From contig NZ_JAAVJL010000001.1 in the NCBI RefSeq assembly GCF_012863495.1, forward strand, positions 1,674,001-1,738,000: 64,000 bases of DNA, written 5' to 3'. A program made the translations under genes and the position numbers. This document shows positions 8,491 to 17,700 of the stretch, in pieces (the first letter of the stretch is position 1; each line of letters opens with the position of its first letter). This DNA is from Pseudanabaena yagii GIHE-NHR1. GTDB lineage: Bacteria > Cyanobacteriota > Cyanobacteriia > Pseudanabaenales > Pseudanabaenaceae. The notes beneath the pieces are model-generated. The model did not search any database. It saw nothing but the letters and a program-made list of their open reading frames with translations, and had not been told where the DNA came from.

Positions 8491-9319
8491 TGTTTTTTGT
8501 CATAATATTACTGACTACAGCCATAAAAGACCTCTTCAATAGCCACAAACGATGCTTAATCTTTATGTATGTCCCTAAAGCATAAAACTTAATTCGGAGC
8601 ATACCCGATAAATCTTTTTCATAGGACTTTAATAAATTAACAAACCTTTGCCATCTTTGATTATTTTGGGCATCTTGAAATGTTTTAGTACCAGGAATAA
8701 ATCGATAATTACCAAAGTCTTCATCTAAATATATTGTTGTAGCAACTTGAACAGCCCGCAATAGAAAGTCGATATCCAAAGCGTAATGTTCTTGAGTATT
8801 GTACAACCCAATTTTTTGATGTAGAGAAGTATGATAAAAATACGCCGATGGATTAGTTGGCATTTGAACTTGAAAGTTATTGGGAAATTGTACTGTTAAG
8901 AGATCAAATAAACTTAATCGATGGGGTTTATTAACTTCGATAATCTCTCCCTTCTCATTCCATACATTGCAATTACCAACTAACAAGCTTGGTTCTAGAA
9001 GAGAAGTAAATACTTCTAAAACCCTATTTAAGACATTGGGACTATAATAATCGTCTACATTTAAAAATGAGATTATGGAACCATTTGCCATAGAGATTCC
9101 TTTATTCATGGCATCCGATTGACCTTGGTCTGGCTCAGAAATCCATTTAAGATGTTGATATTGGTTAGCGTATTTCTTGATGATTTCTACGGTTCTATCT
9201 GTAGAATTACCATCGATAATTATGTGCTCAACTTGATTGCACTCTTGTTCGATCACATTTTGGATGCAACCTTCAATAAATTGTTCACTATTGTATACAG
9301 GGGTAATCACACTAATCAT
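8480..9319 (-). CDS. Family 2 glycosyltransferase
   Basis: 279 residues. GT-A fold of family GT2: MISVITPVYN at the start, EHIIIDGNSTDRT (nucleotide-binding Asp), SEPDQGQSDAMNKG, and SFLNVDDYY with the Asp89-Asp90 metal-binding DXD-like motif. There is no transmembrane domain, so it is soluble or peripheral. It transfers a sugar from an activated donor onto a glycan; donor and acceptor are unknown. It stands alone, convergent to the DegT-type aminotransferase. The last codons (KPQ-stop) overlap the terminal repeat of a palindromic element, which may have replaced the original C-terminus. Confidence 0.92.
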   Translation of the reverse strand: MISVITPVYNSEQFIEGCIQNVIEQECNQVEHIIIDGNSTDRTVEIIKKYANQYQHLKWISEPDQGQSDAMNKGISMANGSIISFLNVDDYYSPNVLNRVLEVFTSLLEPSLLVGNCNVWNEKGEIIEVNKPHRLSLFDLLTVQFPNNFQVQMPTNPSAYFYHTSLHQKIGLYNTQEHYALDIDFLLRAVQVATTIYLDEDFGNYRFIPGTKTFQDAQNNQRWQRFVNLLKSYEKDLSGMLRIKFYALGTYIKIKHRLWLLKRSFMAVVSNIMTKNKPQ

Positions 9320-9387
9320 ATGGGATAAACTAAAACAGCAAAGTAGTTGGGCAAATTGTAGCGATGGTCAGTAAAGTTCAAAAAAGT

Positions 9388-9492
9388 AGTAAGTAGCTCA
9401 GCATAGTTATAAACCAAACCCAAATTTCTGTTTCGCCCGCTATGCGGGCGAAACAGAAATTTGGGTTTTAGGTTTTATGTCTAACTACTTAG
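9388..9492. repeat. Palindromic repeat (family B-like) in divergent promoter region
   Basis: A hairpin with arms AAACCCAAATTTCTGTTTCGC and the complementary GCGAAACAGAAATTTGGGTTT (21-bp arms; CCCGCTATGCGGG at the tip), followed by AGGTTTTATGTCTAACTACTT. The outer AGTAAGTAG..CTACTTAG pair suggests terminal inverted repeats. It sits between the divergent glycosyltransferase and coiled-coil genes, so it may influence either promoter. Confidence 0.6.
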
Positions 9493-9547
9493 CAATTCTT
9501 GATGCCGACTCTAATTATAATAAGCATATCCGCTTTGGGAAATACTC

Positions 9548-10888
9548 ATGGGTATTCTTAATTCAATGTTTGCGAAATGGAAACATCCTCAACAGGGGGG
9601 AGGATGTGATCCAGATATCCAAGTTATTGCAAATCCTAGCTCAACGCCTCCCCAACCTCAAACACCGCAAAGTTCAGCAGCCCAACGTTATACAGAACTA
9701 GAGGCATCCTTGACGCGATCGCCCCAAGCTTTGTCAACCAAGTCTATCGATCCTCCTCAAAATAACGGCGGGTTTAAGAAATTTGGGAAAAGATTATTTT
9801 GGACTGGGATTTTACTGGGTGTTCCTGCGGGAATCATTTATGTGGTGAATCTACCCTATCCTGTAATTCGCCAACCAGTATCGAAAACTGTACCTATATT
9901 GCTCTTGCCTAGCAATATGGTGATCGATGCAAATTTTAAAAAAGGACAGGCAACTATTGAGGAAGCTAGACAGTTAATTGAATCACCAACTAGTGCGGCT
10001 GACTTAGATCGAGGAGAGTTAAAGCTCAAGGATGGTAAAAGCGCCCTAGATGCTATTCCTGCATGGTATGTTGCTGACTGGGCAGACTATTCGCGGGGAT
10101 ATTGGGGCTATTGGGAGTTTTCGCCTGCGGGTTTACAGGGGGCAAGGATTAAGGCAGGACAGCTAGAGGCAAAGGTTTTTCAAGAGAAAAATGCTCAGAT
10201 CTCACTGACTGAAGCTGAAAAAACAGTGGCGCTTGCAAAGGTACAGTTACAACAGGCGACATCACCTGTAGACAAAAAATTGGCTGTCCAGAATTGGCAA
10301 GCGGCGATCGATCAACTAAGTCAGATTCCTCCGCAGACATTGGCAGGTCGTAAGGCTCAGCAGTTAGTCAATACATCTACAAGAGATTTAAAAGCATTAG
10401 CAGGACTGACCATTGGGAATGAGAAGGTGACCTATCTGCTAGGTGGGGCTGAGGAATTTGCGAAAAAAGCTGCCGAGGCAGGTCGGAATCCGCCCCATTC
10501 TAGCGATCGCTGGATTGAGGTTGCGGGTATGTGGGAGGAGGCAATTCAACGCCTTAAAAATATCCCCTCAGAAGATGTAGTTGGTTATGCTGAGGCGCAA
10601 AAGCGTCTTGCAGAATATCGTGCTAGTCTTTCAGAAGTAAAGGTACGCTTAAAAAATGAGCAGGAATCAGTCCAAGCTCTGGATCGGGCAAACCAGAAAC
10701 TAACAACTTTGTGGGCAAGTTTGCCCAAGGATGGTAAAGATCTTAATCGTAATCAAGCGATCGCTAGTTTTATGGCAATTAACAATGACTTAGAGAAAGT
10801 CCAAAATGGAACTACAGTTTATTTGAAAGCGCAAGAAGTAAAACTGCAAGTGCAGCAACAATTGAAGTTATTGCAGCAAGCAAAATAG
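9548..10888 (+). CDS. Membrane-anchored coiled-coil protein of unknown function
   Basis: 446 residues; not assigned to a family with a known role. Residues 1-75 are hydrophilic and Gln/Pro rich. One membrane segment follows (about 82-102, LFWTGILLGVPAGIIYVVNL). The rest is probably periplasmic and largely helical, with coiled-coil stretches (about 205-245 and 355-445) and a Trp/Tyr-rich patch WYVADWADYSRGYWGYWEF near residue 178. It is 12 nt upstream of the degenerate P-type ATPase gene, in the same direction, so the two are almost certainly co-transcribed and may form a membrane complex. An overlapping frame at 9477-9701 is a shadow. Confidence 0.8.
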   Translation: MGILNSMFAKWKHPQQGGGCDPDIQVIANPSSTPPQPQTPQSSAAQRYTELEASLTRSPQALSTKSIDPPQNNGGFKKFGKRLFWTGILLGVPAGIIYVVNLPYPVIRQPVSKTVPILLLPSNMVIDANFKKGQATIEEARQLIESPTSAADLDRGELKLKDGKSALDAIPAWYVADWADYSRGYWGYWEFSPAGLQGARIKAGQLEAKVFQEKNAQISLTEAEKTVALAKVQLQQATSPVDKKLAVQNWQAAIDQLSQIPPQTLAGRKAQQLVNTSTRDLKALAGLTIGNEKVTYLLGGAEEFAKKAAEAGRNPPHSSDRWIEVAGMWEEAIQRLKNIPSEDVVGYAEAQKRLAEYRASLSEVKVRLKNEQESVQALDRANQKLTTLWASLPKDGKDLNRNQAIASFMAINNDLEKVQNGTTVYLKAQEVKLQVQQQLKLLQQAK

Positions 10889-10900
10889 TAGGATTAACCA

Positions 10901-12847
10901 ATGACAAAATTTGACTTTCTATCGGATACTCACAAATCTTGGCATCACATGGATGTGGAGCAGGTATTGACATCGTTGGAGTCGGCGGTAGAAGGTTTAT
11001 CCTATGTCAATGCAAGGCAAAGATTGCGGTATCTGGGGGCAAATAAACTACCGCGATCGCGTCCAATTAGCAAAGTCCTATTACAACCTTTGCTTGATCC
11101 CTTGACCTATCTGCTATTGATTGCGGCTATTTATCTGCAATGGAATGGAGCTGAAGGATGGGCTTTAATTTTAGTGGGAGTCTTGCATGGATTAATTGGC
11201 ATTGGGATCTCTTTGTGGGCAATGAAAACGCGCGAGAAAGTGAGCCGAGATCGTCCTCAACGCCATCAAAATGATCTGTCTAATTCAGTGATTGTTCTAC
11301 GCGATCAAGAAGAGATGGAAATACCATCGAGGGATTTGGTACTTGGCGATGTTCTGATCCTAAGGGAAGGCGATCGCCCAAATGTGGATATCCGTCTACT
11401 GGAAGTGTCAGAGGATTTTCTCGTTAATCAAACTAATTTAGGAGGTGAAGCAATTTGTCCTAAGCAATTGCTCTCCTTTGAAGAAAATACGCCACCACTT
11501 GAACAGGGAAATATGGTTTATGCGGGAACGGAAATTTCTTCAGGAACAGCTAAGGGAGTAGTAATTGCTACGGGGCGATTTACCTATGAGCAAATTTCCC
11601 TGATTAAAGAACGTTCATTTTCGGCTGTCCATGTAGAACTGCGCCAACTACGACAAGTGTGGTTATGCCTATTGGGATTAGTGACACTGATTGCGATCGC
11701 CTTTGCATGGCAACGCGGAATCGTCATTAATGCGATGACTGCTGCTGCCCTGATTGTGAGTACCTATCCGCAAAATCTGCTCCGCATCGCCACACAGGTG
11801 CAACTATTAGGAATGCGGGATCTTGCTAAACAGCGCATTTGGGCAAGATTTCCATCGGTTTTAGATGGTCTAGCCAGAGTAACGACAATTGTGCCAATTC
11901 TAGAATCAGATGTGGTGCTAAGCTTTGATAATTTGCGGCGAGCAGGGATTGAGTGGCGGGGACTGCTTAGAACTTCTGAAGAAGATGCTCAAGCCTTTAG
12001 CGAAGTAATTGGCATTGATATCCATAGTTACTTTGATGCACCGCAAGAGAAAATTCGGCAATGGCAAGGCGATCCGCCAAAAACAAGGGATGCTGTTGCG
12101 GTAATTGGCAGTGATATTGAAGATATTCCCCTCTTGCGCTTAGCGGATGTGGGAATTTGCGATCGCACCTGCCGCAAGGAACTACAGGATAGCTCTGGGC
12201 TGATTTTGCCTAAAGAAGACTTCCATTATTTACCGATCGCAATTCTCGAAGGACGCGCTATCTTTGACCGCTTACAACGGACGGCTCTACTTACTGCTTC
12301 GAGTTCCTTTACCTTAGCTGTACTGACGCTGATGGATACCGCCGCAGGTTTCTCCATCCCCCCATTGCAATTAATCTGGGTCGGCGCGATCGCTACTCCG
12401 ATTGTTGCATTTCCTCTAGTATTAGAGCCTACCCACGAGAGTCTCCTATTCCAGCCAGCACGGCGTTTTCAAACCATGCTCCGCCCTAGCAATTATCTAC
12501 GGATTTTGCTAGCGGTCTCTGCAACGATCACTGCCATTGCTGTAGTCTTTTGGTTGAAATATCAAGGGCAAGCTGCCATGTTTTCACAGGCAAGATCGAT
12601 GGCATTTATCACACTTGCCTTCAGTCCAGTGTTCCATGCCTGTGCGATCGCTCGCCATAGCATTTTGAGCAATTTGCCACTGTTGCTAGGTATATCCTTT
12701 GTTGCGGTTTGCCAAGTGATGTTTGTGCAACTGCCTTGGTTTGGTGACATGATGTCAACTGTACCTCTAAGTGGCGTTGAATGGGCGATCGCCATTCTGA
12801 GTGCTACTGCGGTTTTCTGGGTACAGGAACTAATCAAAACTGGCTAA
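10901..12847 (+). CDS. P-type ATPase homologue lacking the catalytic core (pseudoenzyme)
   Basis: 648 residues against about 900 for active cation pumps. The N-terminal cation-ATPase domain (VEQVLTSLESAVEGLSY), the first membrane pair and the actuator domain (LVLGDVLILREGDRPNVDIR) are clear. The TGES loop reads LGGEAI (residues 180-185), and the M4 PEGLP motif is STYPQNLL. The phosphorylation motif DKTGT is absent: where it should follow LARVTTIV (325-331) there is PILESDVVLSFDNL. The whole nucleotide-binding domain is missing, and TGDGxND is degraded to IGSDIEDIP (402-410). The C-terminal membrane helices remain. The frame is open and uses normal codons with HIP1 sites, so it is a maintained protein rather than decay. 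It cannot form the aspartyl-phosphate intermediate. Confidence 0.85.
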   Translation: MTKFDFLSDTHKSWHHMDVEQVLTSLESAVEGLSYVNARQRLRYLGANKLPRSRPISKVLLQPLLDPLTYLLLIAAIYLQWNGAEGWALILVGVLHGLIGIGISLWAMKTREKVSRDRPQRHQNDLSNSVIVLRDQEEMEIPSRDLVLGDVLILREGDRPNVDIRLLEVSEDFLVNQTNLGGEAICPKQLLSFEENTPPLEQGNMVYAGTEISSGTAKGVVIATGRFTYEQISLIKERSFSAVHVELRQLRQVWLCLLGLVTLIAIAFAWQRGIVINAMTAAALIVSTYPQNLLRIATQVQLLGMRDLAKQRIWARFPSVLDGLARVTTIVPILESDVVLSFDNLRRAGIEWRGLLRTSEEDAQAFSEVIGIDIHSYFDAPQEKIRQWQGDPPKTRDAVAVIGSDIEDIPLLRLADVGICDRTCRKELQDSSGLILPKEDFHYLPIAILEGRAIFDRLQRTALLTASSSFTLAVLTLMDTAAGFSIPPLQLIWVGAIATPIVAFPLVLEPTHESLLFQPARRFQTMLRPSNYLRILLAVSATITAIAVVFWLKYQGQAAMFSQARSMAFITLAFSPVFHACAIARHSILSNLPLLLGISFVAVCQVMFVQLPWFGDMMSTVPLSGVEWAIAILSATAVFWVQELIKTG

Positions 12848-12851
12848 AATC

Positions 12852-12891
12852 AAATTTTTTGTAGCACAGTGAAACTGTGCCACAAAAAATT
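12852..12891. terminator. Terminator-like hairpin after the P-type ATPase homologue
   Basis: Arms AAATTTTTTGT.GCACAGT and ACTGTGCCACAAAAAATTT around GAA, 4 nt after the stop codon. The T-rich flank suits a Rho-independent terminator in either direction. Confidence 0.6.
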
Positions 12892-12906
12892 TACTCAACA
12901 TCAGTT

Positions 12907-13078
12907 TGAGTTATAGATGTCATCTTACGCAGAAGGTTAGTAAAGACCTCACCCCTAGCCCCTCTCCCGCAGGAGAGGGGAACAAGAAAATAATTAAATC
13001 TTTCTCCCCCTCGCCTTGCGGGAGAGGGGGCTGGGGGGTGAGGGCAAATCTTCCATCTGCGTAAGGTGAGTTATAGAT
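12907..13078. repeat. Family G inverted-repeat element flanked by a 12-bp direct repeat
   Basis: The direct repeat TGAGTTATAGAT occurs at 12907-12918 and 13067-13078. Between them the ends CTTACGCAGAAGG and CTTCCATCTGCGTAAG are imperfect inverted repeats, enclosing GACCTCACCCCTAGCCCCTC and its near-complement ending GGGTGAGGGC. No ORF is inside. The architecture (direct repeat, inverted ends, long imperfect palindrome) is that of a MITE with a target-site duplication. Confidence 0.75.
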
Positions 13079-13097
13079 AATTCAAATAAAAAATAGG

Positions 13098-13149
13098 GCT
13101 TCGACTCCGCTCAGCCAACGTATATAGATGGCTGAGCGGAGTCGAAGCC
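13098..13149. repeat. Family F hairpin (GGCTTCGACTCCGCTCAGCC)
   Basis: A 20-bp arm GGCTTCGACTCCGCTCAGCC and its exact complement around a 12-nt loop. The same motif, with T for C, is at 40446-40530. Confidence 0.75.
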
Positions 13150-13165
13150 TCTTTTACCTTATTTA

Positions 13166-13280
13166 GAACTGCTATAAGCTTGAAAATTTTACAAGTCCAA
13201 AACCAAAAGCCTTGCTAAGCAAGGCTTTTGGTTTTGGACTGAGAGAGAGGGTTTGCATAGCAAACTCTCTCTCAGAAACT
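13166..13280. repeat. Family D double-hairpin repeat, diverged copy 2
   Basis: CTGCTATAAGC then AAAATTTTACAAGTCC, a hairpin AAAACCAAAAGCCTTG/CAAGGCTTTTGGTTTT, and a second hairpin CTGAGAGAGAGGGTTTGC/GCAAACTCTCTCTCAG. It ends about 18 nt before the stop codon of the substrate-binding protein. Together with families F and G it fills the 450-bp convergent gap 12848-13297, which has no gene. Confidence 0.65.
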
Positions 13281-13297
13281 CGCCGCGTGGCATTAAT

Positions 13298-14629
13298 TTA
13301 TCTAAAAGGCATCGAATAGAGTAAACCACCTTGCTTCCAAGTACGATTTATACCGCGAGGGATATCTAGTGGTGAAAGATTGCGACTATAGATATCGCTG
13401 TAGTTGCCCACTTGCTTGAGAATTTGAGTTGTCCAGTCTGGAGCAAGTCCTAACTCAATGCCCAGTGAGTCGGATGTACCGAGAAATCTTGATACTTCAG
13501 GATTTTTGGTCTCTTTAAAAATATTGTAGTTGTCCATGCTGATGCCCAATTCTTCAGCATAAAAGGTGGCATAAACGACCCAAGTTACAACATCGCGCCA
13601 GCGTTTATCATTTCCGACTATTACAGGGCTTAGGGGTTCCTTAGAAAAGCTGACATCCAGAATTTTGTGATCCGCAGGACGTGGTAGCTTGCTCCTCCAT
13701 GCAGCAAGTTGCGATTTTTCCGAAGAGATTGCATCACAGTCACCCTTGGCATAGGCATTCAAGACACTATCCATATCAGGTAAAATCATCGACTCCATAT
13801 CAATGCTGGCTTCTTTCATCGACGATTCAAGATTGGTGGCATTGATGCCTGTTTCCACACAGACTTTTTTACCAGTTACTTCCTTTAGCGATGGGGTGTT
13901 ATCTTCATTAGATTTTGCCTGCTTATCGGATTTACTATCCTTGGAGTCGAACTTACTAGCCTTGTCAGAAGTGGGAGTACTGGTAGGGGTGGGGGAAGTT
14001 GTGGTTGAATCAGTAGAAGTTGTGCTTGGACTAGGTGAGCTACTGGGTGAGCTACTGGACGAACTATTGGGTGCATTAGGTTTTGCACCGATTCTTATCA
14101 TTACACCCTGACCATCAAAAAAAGTTGTGGGTGCAAAGGAAATATTGGGAGTGACATCACGGGTTAATGTGCGGGTCGTATTTCGCATTAAGATATCGAC
14201 TTCTCCATTTTGGACAGAGGTAAATCGATCCTTAGCTAGCAATGGTCTAAAATCAACGGCTTTAGCATCCCCCAAGACAGCCGCCGCGATCGCTCTGCAA
14301 TAGTCTACATCTAATCCACTCCAAACACCTTTGTCATCAACATAGCTGAACCCCGGTAATTTGCCGTTTACACCACAGATCACTTTGCCACGGGCTTTCA
14401 CCCTCTCTAAAATGCCTTCAGGTTCCTTAGCGATCGCCGCAGTTGGTTTGGCAGTGGGAGTCGATGTCGCACTGGGCGTTGGTGTTGATTGGTTCTGACA
14501 CCCTGATAGGAGTGCGATCGTTAAGCTCGCAAAAAAGCACCATTGACGCAGCTGGCGTAGAGGTACTTTTTTATAAATCTTGGCAGTTGTTAAAGAGTTT
14601 TTAGGCAAATGCTTGGGCATTAAGCTCAT
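13298..14629 (-). CDS. Amino-acid ABC transporter substrate-binding lipoprotein
   Basis: 443 residues. A hydrophobic segment ending in the lipobox LLSGC (Cys44) marks a lipoprotein. After a Thr/Pro-rich linker comes a general amino-acid (AapJ/BztA-like) binding domain: ILERVKARGKVICGVNGKLPGFSY, GLDVDYCRAIAAAVLGD, GEVDILMRNTTRTLTRD. A roughly 65-residue Ser/Thr/Pro then Lys/Asp-rich insert (about 182-246) interrupts the fold before KKVCVETGINATNLESS; the second lobe and C-terminus (GINRTWKQGGLLYSMPFR) are intact. Its role is to capture amino acids in the periplasm for import. No permease or ATPase gene is nearby, so it is an orphan. Start ATG 14629; ATG 14620 is equally possible. Confidence 0.88.
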   Translation of the reverse strand: MSLMPKHLPKNSLTTAKIYKKVPLRQLRQWCFFASLTIALLSGCQNQSTPTPSATSTPTAKPTAAIAKEPEGILERVKARGKVICGVNGKLPGFSYVDDKGVWSGLDVDYCRAIAAAVLGDAKAVDFRPLLAKDRFTSVQNGEVDILMRNTTRTLTRDVTPNISFAPTTFFDGQGVMIRIGAKPNAPNSSSSSSPSSSPSPSTTSTDSTTTSPTPTSTPTSDKASKFDSKDSKSDKQAKSNEDNTPSLKEVTGKKVCVETGINATNLESSMKEASIDMESMILPDMDSVLNAYAKGDCDAISSEKSQLAAWRSKLPRPADHKILDVSFSKEPLSPVIVGNDKRWRDVVTWVVYATFYAEELGISMDNYNIFKETKNPEVSRFLGTSDSLGIELGLAPDWTTQILKQVGNYSDIYSRNLSPLDIPRGINRTWKQGGLLYSMPFR

Positions 14630-14752
14630 GTATTTAGCGGTTAATCTATGGTTTTGCTGATATTGATTGATGTTACAACGATTCTGACATGGATCTTAGT
14701 ATAAGTGCCCCACCATGCAGCGACACAGTACTGAATATAAATGTAGTAATAT

Positions 14753-17700
14753 GTGTCGTGTATAGTTACCATCGCCACAGCGATTAAGCGAAATCAAGTG
14801 ATTCAGACCGATCAATCGATCAGGAATCTGGAAGACTTATATTCCCTCAATGAGCGATCGCTAGATACTTTAACTAGAGCGATCAATTTATTTAAGGGAT
14901 CTTTTTCGCTGATTATCGTTAATTGTAACTACCGTGGTCTACGCCAAAAGATTCTGACTGCCTTTGTTTCCAAAACGGGCTTGCTATGTCGTGAAGTCTG
15001 GTGGCGCGAGTCCCATGAGACCCTCTATGGCAAACTACAAAATATTTTGCGTGATGGGGAAATCGAAAATATTCCTGCCCTGATGTGTTTAGGGTTGGAG
15101 CAGGTTAGGGTCAATGATTCTCAAGATTTACTCGACTTATTTGTTGAGGCAAATCTATTTCGCGATCGCCTAAAGAAACATCTCAACTGTCCCTTAGTGC
15201 TATGGCTAGACGATCAGCATCTACAGCAATTTTTAGTTACGGCTCCTGAATTAGCGAATTTAGCTGCACCACCGATTAAATTTGAGCCATCACCCGTCGA
15301 GTTAACGCGTGAAGTGCATCAGCAAGTCGAACGACTTTTTGAGATTACCAAAGATCCTCAGATTCCCCTGTTTTGGCAAGATACCCAAATTGATATAGAC
15401 CGCGAAGCTTTTTCCTATAGCGAGTTGGAAATTGCGAGACGAGAATTGCGACTGATTATGCAAAATCAGCCAGAGCAAGATGTGCAAAAACAGATATGTC
15501 CAGAAATGGAAGCAAAATTAGATTTTGTTTTGGGACGCTTATTGTGGCGATCTCCTGAAGCAGTTGCTAACGAGGTATATGAAGAATCTCAAGGTGAGGT
15601 GCATAGCGTATCGCAAATCTATTATCAATGCAGTCTTGTCTATTGGCGAAAACACAACAAACTGGTTGAGAGTGGCATCGTTCTATTTTATATAGGTAAT
15701 TTATGGTGGCATAATTCCTTTGTCCACGGACGACAAGCCCATGAATCTTGGCTCAAAGCGAAACAATTCTTTCAAGATTCGATCAATGCCTTTAAAAATG
15801 CGGATCGCCCTGATTTAATTGCTAAATATAGCCGTGCATATAGTGGTGTACTAGAGCAACTAAAGCAATGGCAAGAATTGGAAACATGGATTCAATCATT
15901 GCTGGGATTACATCAACAGATGCCCCTCGAACTAGCGCAAGATTATGCTTATTTAGCCAAAATCGCCATCTCTCGTGGAGATTGGCTAAAAGTTAAGGAA
16001 TATGCCCAATCTGCGATCGCGACTTTAGAGCAAGCCCCTAATTTTGCCGATGAGCAACTTACATACAATTGGCAACGCTTACGTCAGATTCAATTAGGTC
16101 AATCGCAACTGCTATTAACCCAGAGTCATTTCCAATTAAGGGAGTTGGATATGGCTGCGGCATTAATTGAGGCAACGATCGCCAGTTTTAATCTGAGCGA
16201 CGAGCCGAAATTATATATCCGCTTTCTCGATACTTTTCATGACATTGCCTTTGCCCAAGGAAGGTATCTTCAAGCCTTTCAGTCACGGCAAAAACAGCGA
16301 TCGCTAGAGCAACAATATGGTCTACGAGCCTTCGTCGGTGCAGGTGTGCTCCAACCCAAACAAATTTCTCCCAATTCTAATATTACTGCCATTGATGCCA
16401 GTAAATTAGATATTAATGCTAGTGAAATCGTTGCCTCAGGACGAGATCAAGATGTTGAGCGCTTAGTTGAGCGTATTCTCTCCGTTGAACATCAACTAAC
16501 GGTCATTCATGGAGAGTCAGGCGTGGGTAAAAGCTCTCTGGTAAGGGCGGGATTGGTTCCTGCTCTATTACAGCGATCGCTGACAGGGCAAGAACTAGTT
16601 CCCATCCAGATTAGAACCTATACTAACTGGGTGAATGCAATTTCATTTGCCCTATACGTTGAGCAGTCCATCAATAATGACTTCCGTGTATCTATATCGC
16701 GCAGTAAATTTAGTGATCGACGCAAAAAAGGTGATCGCGATCCTGCTAATTTACTAAATAGACTAAAACAGTTAGCAGCTAGTAGCACTCAAATCGTTCT
16801 CATTCTCGATCAATTTGAAGAGTTGTTTTTTACCTATACCCAGCCACAGGAAAGACAAAGGTTCATCGCCTTTTTGCAAGATTGCCTCAAAATTCCATTA
16901 TTGAAATTAGTACTTTCCATTCGTGAAGATTATCTCTATCTATTGCTAGAAATGGAATCTGCCTATGGAGATGTAGATATTTTGAGCCGTGAGTTTCGCT
17001 ATGCCCTAGGAAATCTCTCTACCTCTGATGCAAAATCCCTCATCAAAAACCTGACGGAACAAGCTAATTTTCCCCTTGAGTCTGCCTTAATCGATGAGTT
17101 AGTTAGGGACTTAGCAGGCGATCGCGGCACGGTCAGACCGATTGAATTGCAATTAGTTGGCTCACAGTTACAGGATCGCAATATTACGAATCTCACTAGC
17201 TATCGCCTCGCTGGTGGTAAACAACGCCTTGTGGAGCAATCCGTCGAAGAAGTAATTCAAGCCTGTGGGAAGTCTGCTTTCATCGCGCAACAGGTCTTAG
17301 TTTTGTTGACCGATGAACAGGGAACCCGCCCATTACGCACCTATAACGAATTACGAACAGGCACTTTAGCCTATTCTAGTAATACTGAAGATTTAGACCT
17401 AGTTCTAGAAATTCTAATTGGCTCAGGTTTAGTTTCCCAAGACAGCAATAGTTATCAACTTGTCCATGACTATCTCGTTCCCTTTATTCGTGCTAATCAG
17501 GAATCAGGTTTACAAGCAGAGTTATTAAAAGTCCGATCTTCAGCACAGCGTAGTCAAAATAATTTTAATCGTCTGACTAAATTTGCATTGATTGGTACGG
17601 TGTTTGGATTATTTATTATGGCGGGACTAGCATTTCAAGCTAATCGTCAGCGTCAACTTGCCGAATTTGGGGAAATTGAAGCCTTGGTATCTTCGGCAAA

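Noticed and set aside
10901-12847. P-type ATPase homologue as an ordinary pseudogene
   Set aside because: The frame is intact over 648 codons, membrane helices are preserved, and the missing domain is cleanly absent rather than interrupted by stops.
13803-14111. 102-codon plus-strand ORF
   Set aside because: Antisense of the low-complexity Ser/Thr/Pro insert of the binding protein; valine/leucine-rich artefact.
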